The notes: generated by a model from the letters alone, not told the origin. Counted from the first letter of the stretch, positions 26,572-35,898 are shown. The stretch is DNA of 64,000 nucleotides from Eubacterium maltosivorans (GCF_002441855.2 NZ_CP029487.1:3894349-3958348); one strand, 5' to 3'. Translations and numbers: made by a program.

Positions 26572-28017
26572 TCAGCCGTTTTGTTTGATCTGATAGACTT
26601 TTAGCTTATACTGCAGGTTCTGCCTCGAAATGCCCAGTTCCTTGGCGCTTTTGCTGATATTAAAGTCATTGTTTGTCAGCACTTCGTTTAAAATCTGCTT
26701 TTCGATGCGGTTGAGGGTTGACTTCAGGTCGGTATCATTCTCGCGGTCGGCCAGAAATTTGTCATGCAGCTTTTTTTCGGTATGATTTTTCTTAATGTAG
26801 GACGGCAGCAGGTCGGCGGTCAGCACAGTGTCCTGATGCTGGGCCATGTAGATGGCGTGGGTGACGGTATGCTTGAGCTCGCGGATGTTTCCGGGCCAGT
26901 CGTGGCCGAGAAGCATATCGGCAGCTTCGTCGGAAACCTGGTACAGGCTCTTGCCCATGGCCACCGCCTCGGAGGAGAGAAAGGACTGCACCAGCTCCAT
27001 AATATCGGAGCGCCGTTCGGTCAGGCTGGGGAGGGTGATGGAAAAAACAGCAAGGCGGTAATAAAGGTCAGAGCGAAGCCTCCCTTCATCCACGGCCTCC
27101 AGCGGGTCCTGGTTCAGGGCGCTGAGCACCCGGACGTCCATCTCCAGCTCCTTGTTGCCGCCGACCTTGCGGTAGCGTTTCGTTTCCAGTACGCGCAGCA
27201 GCTTGGACTGAAGGGTCATGTTCATGGAGTTGATTTCATCCAAGAACAGCGTGCCGCCCTTGGCGGTTTCCAGCAGGCCCTTAGCGTCCACCGCGCCGGT
27301 AAAGGAGCCCTTGACAGTCCCGAAGAGGGTGCTTTCCAGCAGATTCTCAGGAATGGCAGAGCAGTTGATCGCCACAAAAGGATTGTGGGCACGGCTGCTG
27401 TCATTGTGAATGCTTTGCGCGAAGACTTCCTTACCGGTGCCGGTGGGACCAGCAAGCAGGATAGGGGCGTTGGTCTGGGCGGCGATTTTACCCTGCCGCA
27501 CGCATTCCAGCGTCGCCACGCTGGAGCCGACCACGTCCTTAAAGGTAAATTGGGTGCCGTTGTCTTTAAGCTGCTGGTTTTTTAAGTCGTTCTGCAGCTT
27601 GTCGATGGTTTTTGCCATGTGCATATAGTCCGAGATATCCCGGTAAATGCAGATGGCAGCCTCCACATTTTTCTGGCCATCGGTTGAAAATACCGGATAG
27701 GTGCTGCTGATCACATCGGCCAGCTTGCCAGAGGGAGACTCATATTTGACATGAACATCCTGAACCTTTTTTCCAGTTTTTAACACATAATCCTGCATGG
27801 ACTCGTTTTCAACATAGTTATAGAGCGTATGGGTGTCCTTCCCGATAACATCCTCATGCTTCATGTTCTCGATCTTTTCACAGCCCTTGGAATAGCAGAC
27901 GATTTTGCCTGTATTGTCAACGACGTGGATGCAGACATCCTCGATGCGTTCGATTGCCTTTACGGGAAGACTCTCTCGCTCCAATGCCTCTTCAATCGTG
28001 TCTTTCTTAGTTTTCAA
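26572..28017 (-). CDS. Sigma54 enhancer-binding regulator with PAS sensor
   Basis: A 481-residue activator. A PAS domain (about 20-130, containing [15 protein letters not shown] and [11 protein letters not shown]) replaces a receiver domain. The AAA+ domain (about 160-390) has Walker A GPTGTGKE, the sigma54-contact loop as GSFTGA, Walker [11 protein letters not shown] and the [13 protein letters not shown] sensor. A Fis-type helix-turn-helix ends it ([20 protein letters not shown]). TTG at 28017 follows GGAGG by eight bases. It lies downstream of the two MttB genes in the same direction, so it probably activates the sigma54 promoter at 31989-32004. The ligand is unknown. Confidence 0.92.
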   Translation of the reverse strand: MKTKKDTIEEALERESLPVKAIERIEDVCIHVVDNTGKIVCYSKGCEKIENMKHEDVIGKDTHTLYNYVENESMQDYVLKTGKKVQDVHVKYESPSGKLADVISSTYPVFSTDGQKNVEAAICIYRDISDYMHMAKTIDKLQNDLKNQQLKDNGTQFTFKDVVGSSVATLECVRQGKIAAQTNAPILLAGPTGTGKEVFAQSIHNDSSRAHNPFVAINCSAIPENLLESTLFGTVKGSFTGAVDAKGLLETAKGGTLFLDEINSMNMTLQSKLLRVLETKRYRKVGGNKELEMDVRVLSALNQDPLEAVDEGRLRSDLYYRLAVFSITLPSLTERRSDIMELVQSFLSSEAVAMGKSLYQVSDEAADMLLGHDWPGNIRELKHTVTHAIYMAQHQDTVLTADLLPSYIKKNHTEKKLHDKFLADRENDTDLKSTLNRIEKQILNEVLTNNDFNISKSAKELGISRQNLQYKLKVYQIKQNG

Positions 28018-28084
28018 ACGCGCTTACCTCCAACGATTAACTGTTCTGTATTAAGCATAGCACACATTACAAAAAATGGGTAGA

Positions 28085-28108
28085 GGGCAGCCCAAAATGA
28101 GACTGCCC
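28085..28108 (-). other. Hairpin between MttB operon and its regulator gene
   Basis: GGGCAG and CTGCCC pair across a 12-base loop. There is no good T tract, so it may be a weak terminator or an mRNA end. Confidence 0.4.
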
Positions 28109-28137
28109 AAAATTCAAACATATTATTAATAAGGGGA

Positions 28138-29553
28138 TTAGATGTATTTCTTTTCGATTTCTTCGATCTGTTTTAAGACATCTGGTTCCAGAGCGGGTAC
28201 TTCATGTGTTGCCAGAATGTTGTCGATTTTTTCAGTAACCTGACTCATGATTTCAGATTCATCGGGGTTAACCATCTTGCGGTCATAGAATTCAGGATAC
28301 CATACGCTTCTGAAATTTGAGAGGGTGTGCATTTCGTTGAGGTAATGTCCGCCGTGGCCGACCTGTTTGATGACGTCCATGGCCAGTGTTTCATCGTTGA
28401 CTTCAACCCCCTTCGAGTAAGCGCTGAGCTGATTGATCATTTCATTGGCCAGAACCACCATTGCGGGCGCGACGCTGTTGCAGTGATCCAGAACACCGAT
28501 ATCGTGAACGATATTGGCTTTGCTCAGGATGGTAGAGAAGAGTTCCATCTGGATTTCAGAGACAGACTGTGGGTCAACGGTTTTAGCGTCAGAGCAGCCG
28601 GCAGTGCCGAAGAAGGGCAGCTGATAGTAGTCTGCCAGTTCGGAGGCAGCAGCGACGGACAGGTGGAATTCCGGAGCCCCATAGGAGCCGACCGTGGTTT
28701 TCATGTCAAAGACTGTGGGCATGGAGCCGTAAATCATCGGTGCGCCTTCGTTGACAGCCTGTGTGATGACAACGCCAGCAAGGATTTCAGCATTGTTCTG
28801 TGTCAGGGCGCCAGCGATGGTGATGGGGGCAGTACCGCCCATCATGCAGTAAGGCATGTAGACAACCGGAATCTTGTTGGTTGCGCTGATAAAGAGTTTT
28901 TCAGTACTTTCGATGGGGTGGGTCATGGGTGGGATGGGTTCACAATAGTTGAAGATAAATGGTTTTTCAGCCAGTTCCTTGTGACCGCCAGCGACAACAG
29001 CTGCGATATCAATGATTTCCTGTAAGGATTCGATGTCATTGGTTGAGAAGTTGATGGTTTTGTCAAAGTTTTTAACGGTTTCGATGAAAGTGACCTGGGA
29101 CTGAACCGCCGGGTCAACGTCGCCGCTCATCCCAACAGACAGGACAAAGCTGATGTTTTCCAGCGCGCTGGCAAGCGTACACATGGTTTTGGTATCAGCC
29201 TTCATGAAAGTGCGGGCTTTGTTGGTCTTGTAGTCCAGGTATTCAAGCTGGTCAGAGTGTGTACCGAAATAAACGTTGTTCTTGCTGTTGATGACCATGC
29301 TCGGGCTTCCGTCGCGGTTGTATAAGGTTAATTCTTTAGGAATGGTGTTCAGTGCTTTTTCAACCACTGCTTTTGGGAATTTAACCATATTGCCGTCTAC
29401 TTCACAGCCGTATGCTTTTAAGGCATCCAGGGTGCGGTCGCCAGCGACGCGCATACCGAAATCTGCGAGAAGCTCCAGGCTCTTTTCATGGATGGTCTCA
29501 ATCTTTTCTTTATTTAAAACGCCAAAGTCAATATTTCTTTTTGTGGTTTCCAT
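28138..29553 (-). CDS. MttB superfamily quaternary amine methyltransferase (non-pyrrolysine)
   Basis: A 471-residue TIM-barrel methyltransferase. It should move a methyl from a quaternary amine to Co(I) of a corrinoid protein. The family pattern is clear: IHEKSLELLADFGMRV near the start, FNYCEPIPPMTHP, GGTAPITIAGALTQNNAEILAG, GAPEFHLSVAAASELADYYQLPFFGTAGCSDAK, GVEVNDETLAMDVIKQVGHGGHYL. No in-frame TAG is present, so it is the glycine-betaine/proline-betaine/carnitine type rather than trimethylamine MttB. The GCSDAK loop groups it with the protein at 54352. It is last in the racemase-MttB-MttB operon; GGAGGAG precedes the ATG. Substrate unknown. Confidence 0.9.
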   Translation of the reverse strand: METTKRNIDFGVLNKEKIETIHEKSLELLADFGMRVAGDRTLDALKAYGCEVDGNMVKFPKAVVEKALNTIPKELTLYNRDGSPSMVINSKNNVYFGTHSDQLEYLDYKTNKARTFMKADTKTMCTLASALENISFVLSVGMSGDVDPAVQSQVTFIETVKNFDKTINFSTNDIESLQEIIDIAAVVAGGHKELAEKPFIFNYCEPIPPMTHPIESTEKLFISATNKIPVVYMPYCMMGGTAPITIAGALTQNNAEILAGVVITQAVNEGAPMIYGSMPTVFDMKTTVGSYGAPEFHLSVAAASELADYYQLPFFGTAGCSDAKTVDPQSVSEIQMELFSTILSKANIVHDIGVLDHCNSVAPAMVVLANEMINQLSAYSKGVEVNDETLAMDVIKQVGHGGHYLNEMHTLSNFRSVWYPEFYDRKMVNPDESEIMSQVTEKIDNILATHEVPALEPDVLKQIEEIEKKYI

Positions 29554-29580
29554 TTTATTCTCCTCCTGTAAAACGAAAGT

Positions 29581-31011
29581 TTAGATGTGATCTCTGTATT
29601 TTTCAGGGATATACGGGTTAAGCATATCTTCCTGTTCCTTGGTAATTTCCGGTGGGCAGTAGGATTCAAGACGTTCGTTAACCGCCTGTGTAAGCGTGTC
29701 GACAACCGGCTTGTTGCCATTCTGCTGCCACTGGTTCGGGTCTTCTTTATTGAAGTATTTTGGTGTGAAAAATTCTTTGCGGAACATCTTTGGTGTACGG
29801 CCCTGGAGGTAGTTGCCCCTTGGACCAACCTTTTTAATGGTGTCGAAGCAGAGTGTGTCCTCATTGACTTCAATGCCAGAAAGCAGACGTCTGTTCATAC
29901 GGTAGACATCTTCGTCCATTAAGAATTTTTCAAAGCTGGTGATGTTGAAGCTGCCGAGAATACCGCAGGAATGCAGCACCAGGTCAGGGCCAGCATCTAA
30001 GGTAGAACGGATCATCATGTCGGATTCGTAGCCAGTCTGGGCGTCGAAATCCTTGGCGTCACTCAGGCCGCCGCCAGTACGGAAAGGTACATTGTAGAAA
30101 TCCGCCAAGCCAGCAGTCGCGTAGGAAATCAGAGCGGTTTCCGGCGCGCCGATGGAGAGCTGGATTTCTCTTAAGTTGGTGGAGGCAGAGGTCTGTCCAT
30201 AGACCACAGGAATGCCAGGGCGGGCCAGCTGTGCCATGACCATGCCAGCAACGACTTCAGCGTTGGACATTGCCAGAAGTCCGGCCACAGACGGTGGTCC
30301 GGTGAGCACTGGCATCGCGCACGGCGAGAACCACAGCGGCTGGTTCATTTCAGCCCCAACCAGGAATTTTACAAGTGGATCGTGGTCAAAACAAAGGGGG
30401 GACAAAGAATTGACATGCACGATATTATTGTAAACATCCGCGCGGCCTTCAAAGCGGTTGATCAGTTCAAGCCCTTTTTTGAAAGGCTCGCGGATATCGC
30501 CCTGGATTGGGAAAGTGTTCGGCATCAGGTGAAGCCCGGTTTTATGGGAATATTTTAAAACCATGGCAACGGGACTGTAGATCCGTTCTTCCATGGACAG
30601 CTGCTTATCTTCCAGGAAAACATTGAAGTAGTTACAGTCAATGACATCACTGGTATCGGAAATTTTAAAGAGATCAACGGTTTCATCGTTGGTCATCTTG
30701 TGGATTTTACCAGATTCCAGGCGGTAGATGCTGCCCACAGCCGGCATGAGCACGCGCGCGCCGCCGCCAAAGGTGTGGCTGCCCTTGGAATTCTCAACAG
30801 TAAAGGATGCAGGTGCGGTGGACAGGGCGTCCGTCACCAGCTTTTCATCCATATAAACGGTGTTGCCGTCCACACGGGCGCCGTGACGTTTAAACAGTTC
30901 AATAATTTCCGGATGTTCAAAGATCACACCAACTTCAGCCAGTACTTTTAACGAAGTCTCGTGAATTTTCTGAACATCATCTTTTGAAATATATTTTTCA
31001 TAAGATTTCAT
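29581..31011 (-). CDS. MttB superfamily quaternary amine methyltransferase (non-pyrrolysine)
   Basis: A 476-residue family member. ATG at 31011 is chosen because AGAGG lies just before it; the frame stays open to 31137 but crosses a structured leader. Motifs: HETSLKVLAEVGVIFEHPE, GPPSVAGLLAMSNAEVVAGMVMAQL, GAPETALISYATAGLADFYNVPFRTGGGLSDAKDFDAQ, SCGILGSFNITSFEKFLMDE, GIEVNEDTLCFDTIKKVGPRGNYL. The GGGLSDAK loop places it with 37742. It lies between the racemase-like gene and a second MttB gene, 27 bases apart from the latter. Two different MttB enzymes in one operon could handle two substrates or two methyl groups. Confidence 0.9.
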   Translation of the reverse strand: MKSYEKYISKDDVQKIHETSLKVLAEVGVIFEHPEIIELFKRHGARVDGNTVYMDEKLVTDALSTAPASFTVENSKGSHTFGGGARVLMPAVGSIYRLESGKIHKMTNDETVDLFKISDTSDVIDCNYFNVFLEDKQLSMEERIYSPVAMVLKYSHKTGLHLMPNTFPIQGDIREPFKKGLELINRFEGRADVYNNIVHVNSLSPLCFDHDPLVKFLVGAEMNQPLWFSPCAMPVLTGPPSVAGLLAMSNAEVVAGMVMAQLARPGIPVVYGQTSASTNLREIQLSIGAPETALISYATAGLADFYNVPFRTGGGLSDAKDFDAQTGYESDMMIRSTLDAGPDLVLHSCGILGSFNITSFEKFLMDEDVYRMNRRLLSGIEVNEDTLCFDTIKKVGPRGNYLQGRTPKMFRKEFFTPKYFNKEDPNQWQQNGNKPVVDTLTQAVNERLESYCPPEITKEQEDMLNPYIPEKYRDHI

Positions 31012-31029
31012 ATGTTTTCCTCTTTTCAT

Positions 31030-31132
31030 AGCAATTAATGGTTTAAATCCGTTTAACAGAAGGCCGTAAAGACAGCAATTAATCAGATTGTGGGGAGCCC
31101 GTAGAGAACTCCCGCACAAACCATTAATTGCT
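31030..31132 (-). other. Structured intercistronic leader with two mutually exclusive stems
   Basis: In the minus-strand transcript, segment A (31132-31118, AGCAATTAATGGTTT) can pair over 11 bases with B (31083-31073, ATTAATTGCTG) or over 15 bases with C (31044-31030, AAACCATTAATTGCT). A GC-rich hairpin around CTCCCC/GGGAG lies between A and B. C ends about eight bases before the ribosome site of the MttB gene at 31011. The perfect matches are seen directly; a switch function is inferred. Confidence 0.6.
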
Positions 31133-31146
31133 GACATATATTTTAA

Positions 31147-31926
31147 TTAAATATGTCCGTAGTAATCGCGGTGGGCAACGCAGGACCATGCATAGTCAAG
31201 CAGCGTACCCCAGGAGAATACCGGCAGGTCTACTTCGCGCTGGATCGCTCTTGCGAATGGCTGCATACCCGTGCATTCTAACATAATGGCCTTAATATCC
31301 GGGTGTTTTGCGATGAATTCCTTGGCAATGCGGATCATGTCCTTTTCGGATTCATCATAGTAGCTTTCCGGAACAGCCGGGCGTTTTTCGTGATCCCAGA
31401 GGGTATCGAACTGAGGACAGCCATATTCGTCCTGAGCGCCAGCGATGTGGAAATTACTGTTCAAGTCAATGCCGACCTTTTCGAGGTGGGTATCGGTTAA
31501 GAAACGCTTCTGGGCACAGATGATGCCAACCGCGTTTTTCGGCCCGATCAGCTGCTGGATAAACGGCACCTGAAGCAGGCTGGACATAAAGACCGGAATG
31601 TCAACCGCAGCAGCGACATCCTGCTGGAAATATGCGAAGTATCCGCATTCAGCGGCGACAGCGCGGCAGCCCATTCTTTCCAGGTTCTTGGCAGCCTGCA
31701 CAATCGGTTCGCGGCAGGGGGTCTTATCCTGTTCCCATACGAGTGTGTAGTTGTCAACACCCTTGGCAATCTCATACTGAATGGGGAAACCCCAGGCGCT
31801 TGCGTTGCGGACATCCCCCGGGAATCCTGGATAAGCGTCGTCCAGTACCATAATACCAATCCCCATACCATAGCAGGTATGATTTTTCCGTGTCGTCATG
31901 TAATTGATGGCTAAATCTCTTTGCAT
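31147..31926 (-). CDS. Asp/Glu/hydantoin racemase-like protein
   Basis: A 259-residue protein. The two catalytic Cys positions of the racemase fold are present: Cys94 in AAECGYFAYF and Cys218 in IMLECTGMQPF. It is paralogous to the protein at 45087 (shared CGYF-x-x-F, PVF-SS, IMLEC and a YYG C-terminus). Family members invert a C-alpha centre or isomerise double bonds by a two-base mechanism without cofactor. It is the first gene of a sigma54-driven operon with two MttB enzymes, so it probably acts on a quaternary amine or its product, for example converting D- and L- forms. GGAGGAA precedes the ATG. Confidence 0.8.
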   Translation of the reverse strand: MQRDLAINYMTTRKNHTCYGMGIGIMVLDDAYPGFPGDVRNASAWGFPIQYEIAKGVDNYTLVWEQDKTPCREPIVQAAKNLERMGCRAVAAECGYFAYFQQDVAAAVDIPVFMSSLLQVPFIQQLIGPKNAVGIICAQKRFLTDTHLEKVGIDLNSNFHIAGAQDEYGCPQFDTLWDHEKRPAVPESYYDESEKDMIRIAKEFIAKHPDIKAIMLECTGMQPFARAIQREVDLPVFSWGTLLDYAWSCVAHRDYYGHI

Positions 31927-31988
31927 TTTTTATTCCTCCCTGAATTTAAATGTTGATGTTTGCCTGTTTACTTGTTGCTGTTATTTAA

Positions 31989-32004
31989 TGCAAGCTTTGT
32001 GCCA
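31989..32004 (-). promoter_or_regulatory. Sigma54 promoter of the racemase-MttB-MttB operon
   Basis: On the minus strand, TGGCACA-AAGC-TTGCA matches the -24/-12 consensus with correct GG-N10-GC spacing. It lies 63 bases before the racemase-like start. Confidence 0.85.
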
Positions 32005-32225
32005 AATTTGTCTGCATTCATCATGAATTTAAAAAAGATTTTTATGCCTGTTTACGCGAAAGAACTTGCTTATTAAAAGGAAGAAATAAAAAAAATAAAA
32101 AATTTCCAGAAAAATTTAAAGTTTTTGAAGAAAAAAACGGTTCCAAAAACGCAAAAAAAGATTACACGCAAAAAATGATGACAATATTGTTCAAAACTCT
32201 TTTAAACAGAGGGTTTGAAAAGCAT

Positions 32226-32259
32226 TGCAAAACGATGGTGCATAAAAATTTGCACTGCA
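32226..32259. promoter_or_regulatory. Candidate enhancer site between divergent sigma54 promoters
   Basis: TGCATAAAAATTTGCA (32239-32254) is a TGCA-N8-TGCA palindrome. Further TGCA units lie at 32226 and 32256. The same core is at 35899 and a variant at 40036. The rest of the intergenic stretch 31927-32536 is AT-rich and shows no gene. Confidence 0.6.
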
Positions 32260-32328
32260 GAAAGAAGCCGTTTTCACGAAAAACCCTTTAATTTAGCTTA
32301 AATAGGAGAAAAAAATAGATTTACGAAT

Positions 32329-32344
32329 TGGCACGAACCTTGCA
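32329..32344 (+). promoter_or_regulatory. Sigma54 promoter of the first BCCT gene
   Basis: TGGCACG-AACC-TTGCA (32329-32344) is an exact consensus match, about 190 bases before the BCCT start. Confidence 0.9.
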
Positions 32345-32536
32345 ATATATAATTGCATAGTCATTCGCTAAATGATAGGCTTTTCCCAAAACCAGCTTAT
32401 TCCCATAGTATAGGGTGCAAAACACTCGATTGTCAATGGAAGTTTAAAAGGTTACCATCAAAATAATATGGGTAATAGGCTGGTTAAAGGGTAAGGCTTG
32501 TCATATTCGAAAATCTAAAAAAGAGGGAGAAGTATT

Positions 32537-34186
32537 ATGTTTAAGAAAGTCCGACTGATAACTGTAGGTATTCCTATTGTTTTAATGGGCGCTGTTTTGA
32601 TCCTGGGTGCGACGGATCCGAACTTTACAGACACGATGACTGCATTTTTCTTGGAGCTCATGCACAGCGGTGGCTGGCTGGTAGCTCTTGGTATCCTGTT
32701 ATTTTTAGGATTCTTGTTTTTCTTGTTTGTGCATCCAATTGGCAGCACGAAGTTTGGGGGACCGAATGCCAAGCCAAAATACAGCACATGGAACTGGTGG
32801 GCGATCTCACTTTGTGCCGGTATCGGTACCGGGATCGTATTCTGGGGGGCTGTTGAACCTCTGACCATTTCCTTTACACCGCCGGCATCTGCTGGTGTTG
32901 AACCGGGAAGCTATGCAGCCATTATCTGGTCTCTGGCAAAATGTTTCCAGCACTGGGCATTCCAGCCATACTCCATCTATGCAGTAGCAGCCATCTGCTG
33001 TGGCTATGCTTACTGGAACATGGGTAAAAGCTATGCCTCCAGCGCAGGTCTTGTTTACTGGAAAAACGGTAAGGACCTGAGTGACAAAGCTAATGATATT
33101 TTAGATGGGATCGTATTATTCGCCATCGTCGGTGGTGTTGCCGGCTCTTTGGGATATGGTCTGCTACAGATCGGCGCAGGTCTGGATTTTGTATTCGGCA
33201 TCACACCTGGTCCAATGATCTGGACTGCCATCGCAGTTGTCATTATTGTTTCTTATACGATTTCAAGCGCCACAGGTCTCGATAAAGGGATCCAGTGGTT
33301 GTCTGACAAAAATGCGTGGATTTTTATCGCGCTGATGATTTTCATGTTTTTCTGTGGACCGGTACAGTACATCTGTAATCTTACAGTAGAATCCTTTGGT
33401 TACTACATTAACAATATCATCGCGTTAACCTCTTATACAGAACCAGTTGTAACAGCTGTCGCTGATTCTGAAATGTGGCCACAGTGGTGGGATTTATACT
33501 GGATGACTGACTGGCTGTCCTTTGGACCGATTGTTGGTTTATTCTTGGTAAAAATGTCTTATGGCCGTACGATCCGTCAGTTTATCGTCGTTAATGTTGT
33601 TTTGCCATCTATTTTTGGCGTTATCTGGTTTGGTATTTTTGGCGGATTCGCTATCAATATCCAGTTAACTGGCGTTTATGACTTAATGGAATTCTACAAT
33701 GCCAGCGGTGCTGAAGCATTCATGATGAAATTATTCGAATTTGTTCCAGGTACAATGATCATACGTGTGATCATGCTTGTTCTGGTGGCCCTGTCGTTTA
33801 TAACGCTGGCCGACTCCATGACATCGACCATTTCGCAGATGTCCTTGAGACAGCAGACCTCTGATATTAAAGAAGCGCCGCTTCCGATCAAGGTTTTCTG
33901 GGGTGTCTTAATCGGTGCAGTATCCATTCTGTTCGTCGTTACCGGCGGCATCAATGGCATAAAAATTGTTAAGACCATTGCGGGCTATCCGATGCTCTTT
34001 GTGGAAATAGCCATGATCATCGGTTTCCTGAGGTATTTCCTGTCTGGTAAAAACAAACAAGATGAAATTACCTACGCGGCCGATCTTGACCGTCAGATTA
34101 AAGCAGCTGAGGCGGAAGCCGCAGAAGAGGCAGAGGCCAAAAAGAATAAGAAAAAAAGATTTGGCAAAGCATCTGCTTCAGAATAA
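32537..34186 (+). CDS. BCCT family betaine/carnitine/choline transporter
   Basis: A 549-residue carrier with about twelve membrane helices. The glycine-rich TM-helix signature GIGTGIVFWGAVEPL (about 95-109) and the FLVKMSYGRTIRQF motif (about 334-347) are clear. The substrate-box helix reads WWDLYWMTDWLSFGPIVG, with Met-Thr-Asp where many BCCTs have Ala-Trp-Trp, so substrate fit may differ. The C-terminal tail is highly charged (KAAEAEAAEEAEAKKNKKKR). It is transcribed from its own exact sigma54 promoter, divergent from the racemase-MttB-MttB operon, and likely imports that operon's substrate. GAGGGAG precedes the ATG. Confidence 0.93.
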   Translation: MFKKVRLITVGIPIVLMGAVLILGATDPNFTDTMTAFFLELMHSGGWLVALGILLFLGFLFFLFVHPIGSTKFGGPNAKPKYSTWNWWAISLCAGIGTGIVFWGAVEPLTISFTPPASAGVEPGSYAAIIWSLAKCFQHWAFQPYSIYAVAAICCGYAYWNMGKSYASSAGLVYWKNGKDLSDKANDILDGIVLFAIVGGVAGSLGYGLLQIGAGLDFVFGITPGPMIWTAIAVVIIVSYTISSATGLDKGIQWLSDKNAWIFIALMIFMFFCGPVQYICNLTVESFGYYINNIIALTSYTEPVVTAVADSEMWPQWWDLYWMTDWLSFGPIVGLFLVKMSYGRTIRQFIVVNVVLPSIFGVIWFGIFGGFAINIQLTGVYDLMEFYNASGAEAFMMKLFEFVPGTMIIRVIMLVLVALSFITLADSMTSTISQMSLRQQTSDIKEAPLPIKVFWGVLIGAVSILFVVTGGINGIKIVKTIAGYPMLFVEIAMIIGFLRYFLSGKNKQDEITYAADLDRQIKAAEAEAAEEAEAKKNKKKRFGKASASE

Positions 34187-34257
34187 CTAATTATATTTGG
34201 TAATAACCGGTGACATGACCACGCCGGAAATTACATACATCGAAAAACTTCCAAAGC

Positions 34258-34291
34258 AAAAATAAAACAGCCGAAAGGCTGTTTTATTTTT
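34258..34291. terminator. Convergent terminator
   Basis: AAATAAAACAGCC pairs with GGCTGTTTTATTT around GAAA, with A and T tracts. It serves the BCCT gene and the converging regulator gene. Confidence 0.9.
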
Positions 34292-34295
34292 ATGC

Positions 34296-35750
34296 TTATG
34301 ATTTAGGATCGGCGTGGTGATAGCGGTTGTTCTGGATGCCAAGGGTCCGCATTTTGTATTGAAGGCTTTGCCGTACCATGCCAAGTGCCTCGGCACTTTT
34401 GGTGATATTATAATTGTAGGTATTTAAAACCTGCAGGATCACCTTCCGTTCAAAATCATCCGTCAGGTTTTTGAGCGAAGCGTGGCTTTTGGCAGACCAT
34501 GTTTCATTGTCCAAAAGCGTGCGCCCGGTGGTGCTTTTCTTCAACTCTGCCGGCAGCTGCTCAGATGTGATAATATTGCTGTTGTAAGGAGCCAGCAGAA
34601 TGGCGCGGACAATAATGTGCTTGAGCTCCCGGACATTGCCGGGCCAGTCGTAATTATAGAGTAGTGTTCTGGTTTCTTCTGAAAAATCATAGAGCTTTTT
34701 TCCCATAGAGGCAGACTCAGTACTCAGAAAAGAGAGCGCCAGCGGAATGATATCCTCGCGCCGTTCTCTGAGCGGGGGCAGGGCAATGGTGAGGGTCGCC
34801 AGCCGGTAGTACAGGTCAGAGCGGATGCGTCCCCTTTCAATGGCAGCATGCGGGTGCTCGTTCATAGCGCTGATGATCTGCGCGTTGGTGGTGAGCTCCT
34901 TTGTGCTTCCAACGCGCCTGTAGGTGCCGGTTTCCAGAATGCGTAAAATTTTGGACTGAAGCATTAAGTCCATGGAATTAATCTCATCCAGAAAAACAGT
35001 TCCGTTCTCCGCTGCTTCAAAAAGACCCTTAGTGTCGCCGGCGCCCGTGTAAGCGCCCTTCACGGTACCAAAGAGTGTGCTTTCAAGCAGCGTCTCAGGG
35101 ATGGCAGAACAGTTGATAGCCACAAAAGGGGCGTTGCTCCTGCTGCTGGCATTGTGGATGCTCTGGGCAAAAACCTCTTTTCCAGTGCCCGTTTCGCCAT
35201 AAATCAGCACTGGCGCTGAAATCTTGGCAGCCAGCTCGGCTTGCTGTGTGCAGTCGCGGATGCTTTCCGATACACCGGAAATATCCGAGATCTGGTAACG
35301 GGTGCCGTTGTTGTTTTTCTCCTGCTTTTTGAGTTTTGCCTCAAGTTGTTCAATTTTTTTGGAGAGGTAGATATAATCGGATTTATCTCTGTAAATGCAC
35401 ATGGAGCCGATAATCTCCCTTCCGGCCTTATCGAAGATAGGGTAAACACAGCTGATCGCATCGACAGTCATCCCCTTGGCATTCATATAACGGATGTTAA
35501 AGTCTTTTAAGGGTTCGCCATTTTTTAACACTCTCAATGCGGGAGAAACCTCACCATCATAAAACTGGTAGACCTCCAGCACATGCTTCCCGATAACATC
35601 CTCCCGCTTCATGCCATCCAACAGCTCGCTGCCCTGGGAAAAACAGACAAAGCGGCCGCCGTCATCAATAATATTGATGGCAATATCTTCTACCAACTCA
35701 AAAACCTTAATGGTTTCCGGGTCGAGAAAAAATTTTTTGTTTTTTTTCAT
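34296..35750 (-). CDS. Sigma54 enhancer-binding regulator with PAS sensor
   Basis: A 484-residue paralogue of the protein at 26572. PAS domain (about 12-125; INIIDDGGRFVCFSQG, CIYRDKSDYIY), AAA+ domain with Walker A GETGTGKE, sigma54 loop GAYTGA, Walker B GTVFLDEIN, and a Fis-type C-terminus (NITKSAEALGMVRQSLQYKM). GGAG precedes the ATG on the minus strand. It diverges from the BCCT/MttB operon at 36078, which has a sigma54 promoter and a TGCA-type enhancer site, so that operon is its likely target. Its own promoter may also be of sigma54 type. Confidence 0.92.
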   Translation of the reverse strand: MKKNKKFFLDPETIKVFELVEDIAINIIDDGGRFVCFSQGSELLDGMKREDVIGKHVLEVYQFYDGEVSPALRVLKNGEPLKDFNIRYMNAKGMTVDAISCVYPIFDKAGREIIGSMCIYRDKSDYIYLSKKIEQLEAKLKKQEKNNNGTRYQISDISGVSESIRDCTQQAELAAKISAPVLIYGETGTGKEVFAQSIHNASSRSNAPFVAINCSAIPETLLESTLFGTVKGAYTGAGDTKGLFEAAENGTVFLDEINSMDLMLQSKILRILETGTYRRVGSTKELTTNAQIISAMNEHPHAAIERGRIRSDLYYRLATLTIALPPLRERREDIIPLALSFLSTESASMGKKLYDFSEETRTLLYNYDWPGNVRELKHIIVRAILLAPYNSNIITSEQLPAELKKSTTGRTLLDNETWSAKSHASLKNLTDDFERKVILQVLNTYNYNITKSAEALGMVRQSLQYKMRTLGIQNNRYHHADPKS

Positions 35751-35781
35751 AAAATCACTCCAATCATCTTCCTATATTTAA

Positions 35782-35797
35782 TGCAATATTCATACCA
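35782..35797 (-). promoter_or_regulatory. Possible sigma54 promoter of the regulator gene
   Basis: The minus strand reads TGGTATG-AATA-TTGCA with correct spacing, about 30 bases before the start codon. The -24 element is less perfect than the others. Confidence 0.5.
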
Positions 35798-35811
35798 AAT
35801 CAAAGCAATTC

Positions 35812-35843
35812 GCAAAATAATTATGCTGGCAAAATTATTTTGC
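35812..35843. promoter_or_regulatory. 11-base inverted repeat in the divergent control region
   Basis: GCAAAATAATT (35812-35822) and AATTATTTTGC (35833-35843) are perfectly inverted around 10 bases. This is a candidate operator or enhancer between the regulator gene and the BCCT operon. Confidence 0.5.
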
Positions 35844-35898
35844 AGCTCTGATTTCTTTACAGATTAAGGGACTTTTAAGATATTAAAATCAAAAGAAA

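Noticed and set aside
35830-35845. TGGCAAA...TTTTGCA as a plus-strand sigma54 promoter
   Set aside because: The GG to GC spacing is 12 instead of 10 bases; it is better explained as part of an inverted repeat.
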